A stretch of DNA of 64,000 nucleotides. Source: Sepioteuthis lessoniana. Its lineage: Eukaryota; Mollusca; Cephalopoda; Myopsida; Loliginidae. This document shows, piece by piece, positions 63,653 to 64,000 of this stretch (the stretch's first letter is position 1; each line of letters begins with the position of its first letter). Below the pieces are notes generated by a model. That model saw only the letters and a program-made list of their open reading frames with translations. It made no database searches and was not told the DNA's origin. Position numbers and translations under genes: made by a program. Where the stretch lies: assembly GCA_963585895.1 (NCBI GenBank), contig OY757915.1, positions 87,526,081 to 87,590,080 on the forward strand. Reading direction: 5' to 3'.

Positions 63653-63732
63653 TGGCTGCAGATAGTGAATTGGGATTGGGATATGTTGAGGTCAAGTACT
63701 TTTCACGGATTGCTTTCCACCAATACTCTTGA
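63653..63732 (+). CDS. Candidate phase-1 exon with YVEV motif
   Basis: The acceptor TTTTTCTATTTTTTTCAAG is followed by TG GCT GCA GAT, open to TGA 63730-63732. The peptide is A-A-D-S-E-L-G-L-G-Y-V-E-V-K-Y-F and onwards. It is compatible with the phase-1 donor of exon 5 (A+TG = Met). L-G-Y-V-E-V again fits the ITIM consensus. It may be a further tail exon, or an internal exon using a weak GTCAAG donor within it. Only a short frame supports it, so chance is quite likely. Confidence 0.2.
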
Positions 63733-63734
63733 TG

Positions 63735-64000
63735 CATCTTGATCGAGGTCTGAGGAGCATCCTGGTCTGGGTTCATCTCTCAGTGACGTATCGCCAGAAT
63801 GAAAAATATCCATAACCGCGAAGAAGATTAGAATGCTCTATTTTGTTATACAGTAATAACAAAGAAATAAATATAGTTTCTATTTCTTATAACAATACTT
63901 ATAACAATATTTGAAAATTTACTTAGCTTTCTAAATTGTAATTGTTTTTAATGTGTGTCGTCTTTTAAAAGTGCAAATATTTTTTTGAATTATGATTATC
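63735..64000. other. Window end, nothing recognised
   Basis: AT-rich, no repeat or further exon identified. The host gene could continue beyond the window if the candidate tail exons are real. Confidence 0.3.

Overview
This window is nuclear DNA of an invertebrate animal, most likely a lophotrochozoan and probably a mollusc. That is inferred from AT-rich, multi-kilobase introns, RTE, R2-like, Penelope, mariner and 5S-derived elements, and several tRNA-headed SINE families. The exact taxon cannot be read from the sequence.

One host gene can be assembled on the + strand, and it spans most of the window. Its exons are at 1798-1855, 6449-6720, 17245-17407, 27489-27680, 32514-32633 and 53493-53584. 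All splice sites are GT-AG and every intron phase joins correctly (1, 0, 1, 1, 1). The product is a small single-pass membrane protein: signal peptide, F5/8C (discoidin)-like beta-sandwich, one thrombospondin type-1 repeat, one transmembrane helix and a short cytoplasmic tail. The tail is the unusual part. The first acceptor of the last exon reaches an in-frame TGA after three residues, while a second acceptor 21 bases downstream skips it and adds a tail with an ITIM-like tyrosine motif. Further phase-compatible candidate tail exons lie at 40970, 62859 and 63653.

The rest is intron or flank packed with repeats. Names used below: COMP is a composite repeat with a 40-45 bp internal tandem array and a conserved ~230 bp module. 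tSINE-1 to tSINE-6 are tRNA-headed families. HH-repeats carry hammerhead-ribozyme-like motifs. 5S-SINE is derived from 5S rRNA. T-repeat is a minor family. COMP, tSINE-1 and T-repeat share one hairpin-forming tail.

Layout: 1-6.4 kb, SINE/COMP copies, exon 1 and an RNase H LINE relic. 6.4-15.4 kb, exon 2, a broken R2-like LINE, a nearly full-length RTE LINE and GAAA tandem repeats. 15.4-22 kb, an 85-bp satellite, exon 3, HH-repeat, a foldback and SINEs. 22-26.4 kb, a 1.3-kb mariner carrying nested SINE and LINE insertions. 26.4-33 kb, 5S-SINEs, exon 4, COMP palindrome, HH-repeat and exon 5. 33-40 kb, RTE fragments including a twin-primed insertion. 40-53 kb, COMP copies, a 43-bp minisatellite and mini-mariner. 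53-64 kb, last exon, Penelope relic, R2-like LINE and candidate extra tail exons.

No rRNA operon, functional tRNA, CRISPR array or prokaryotic-type gene was seen.
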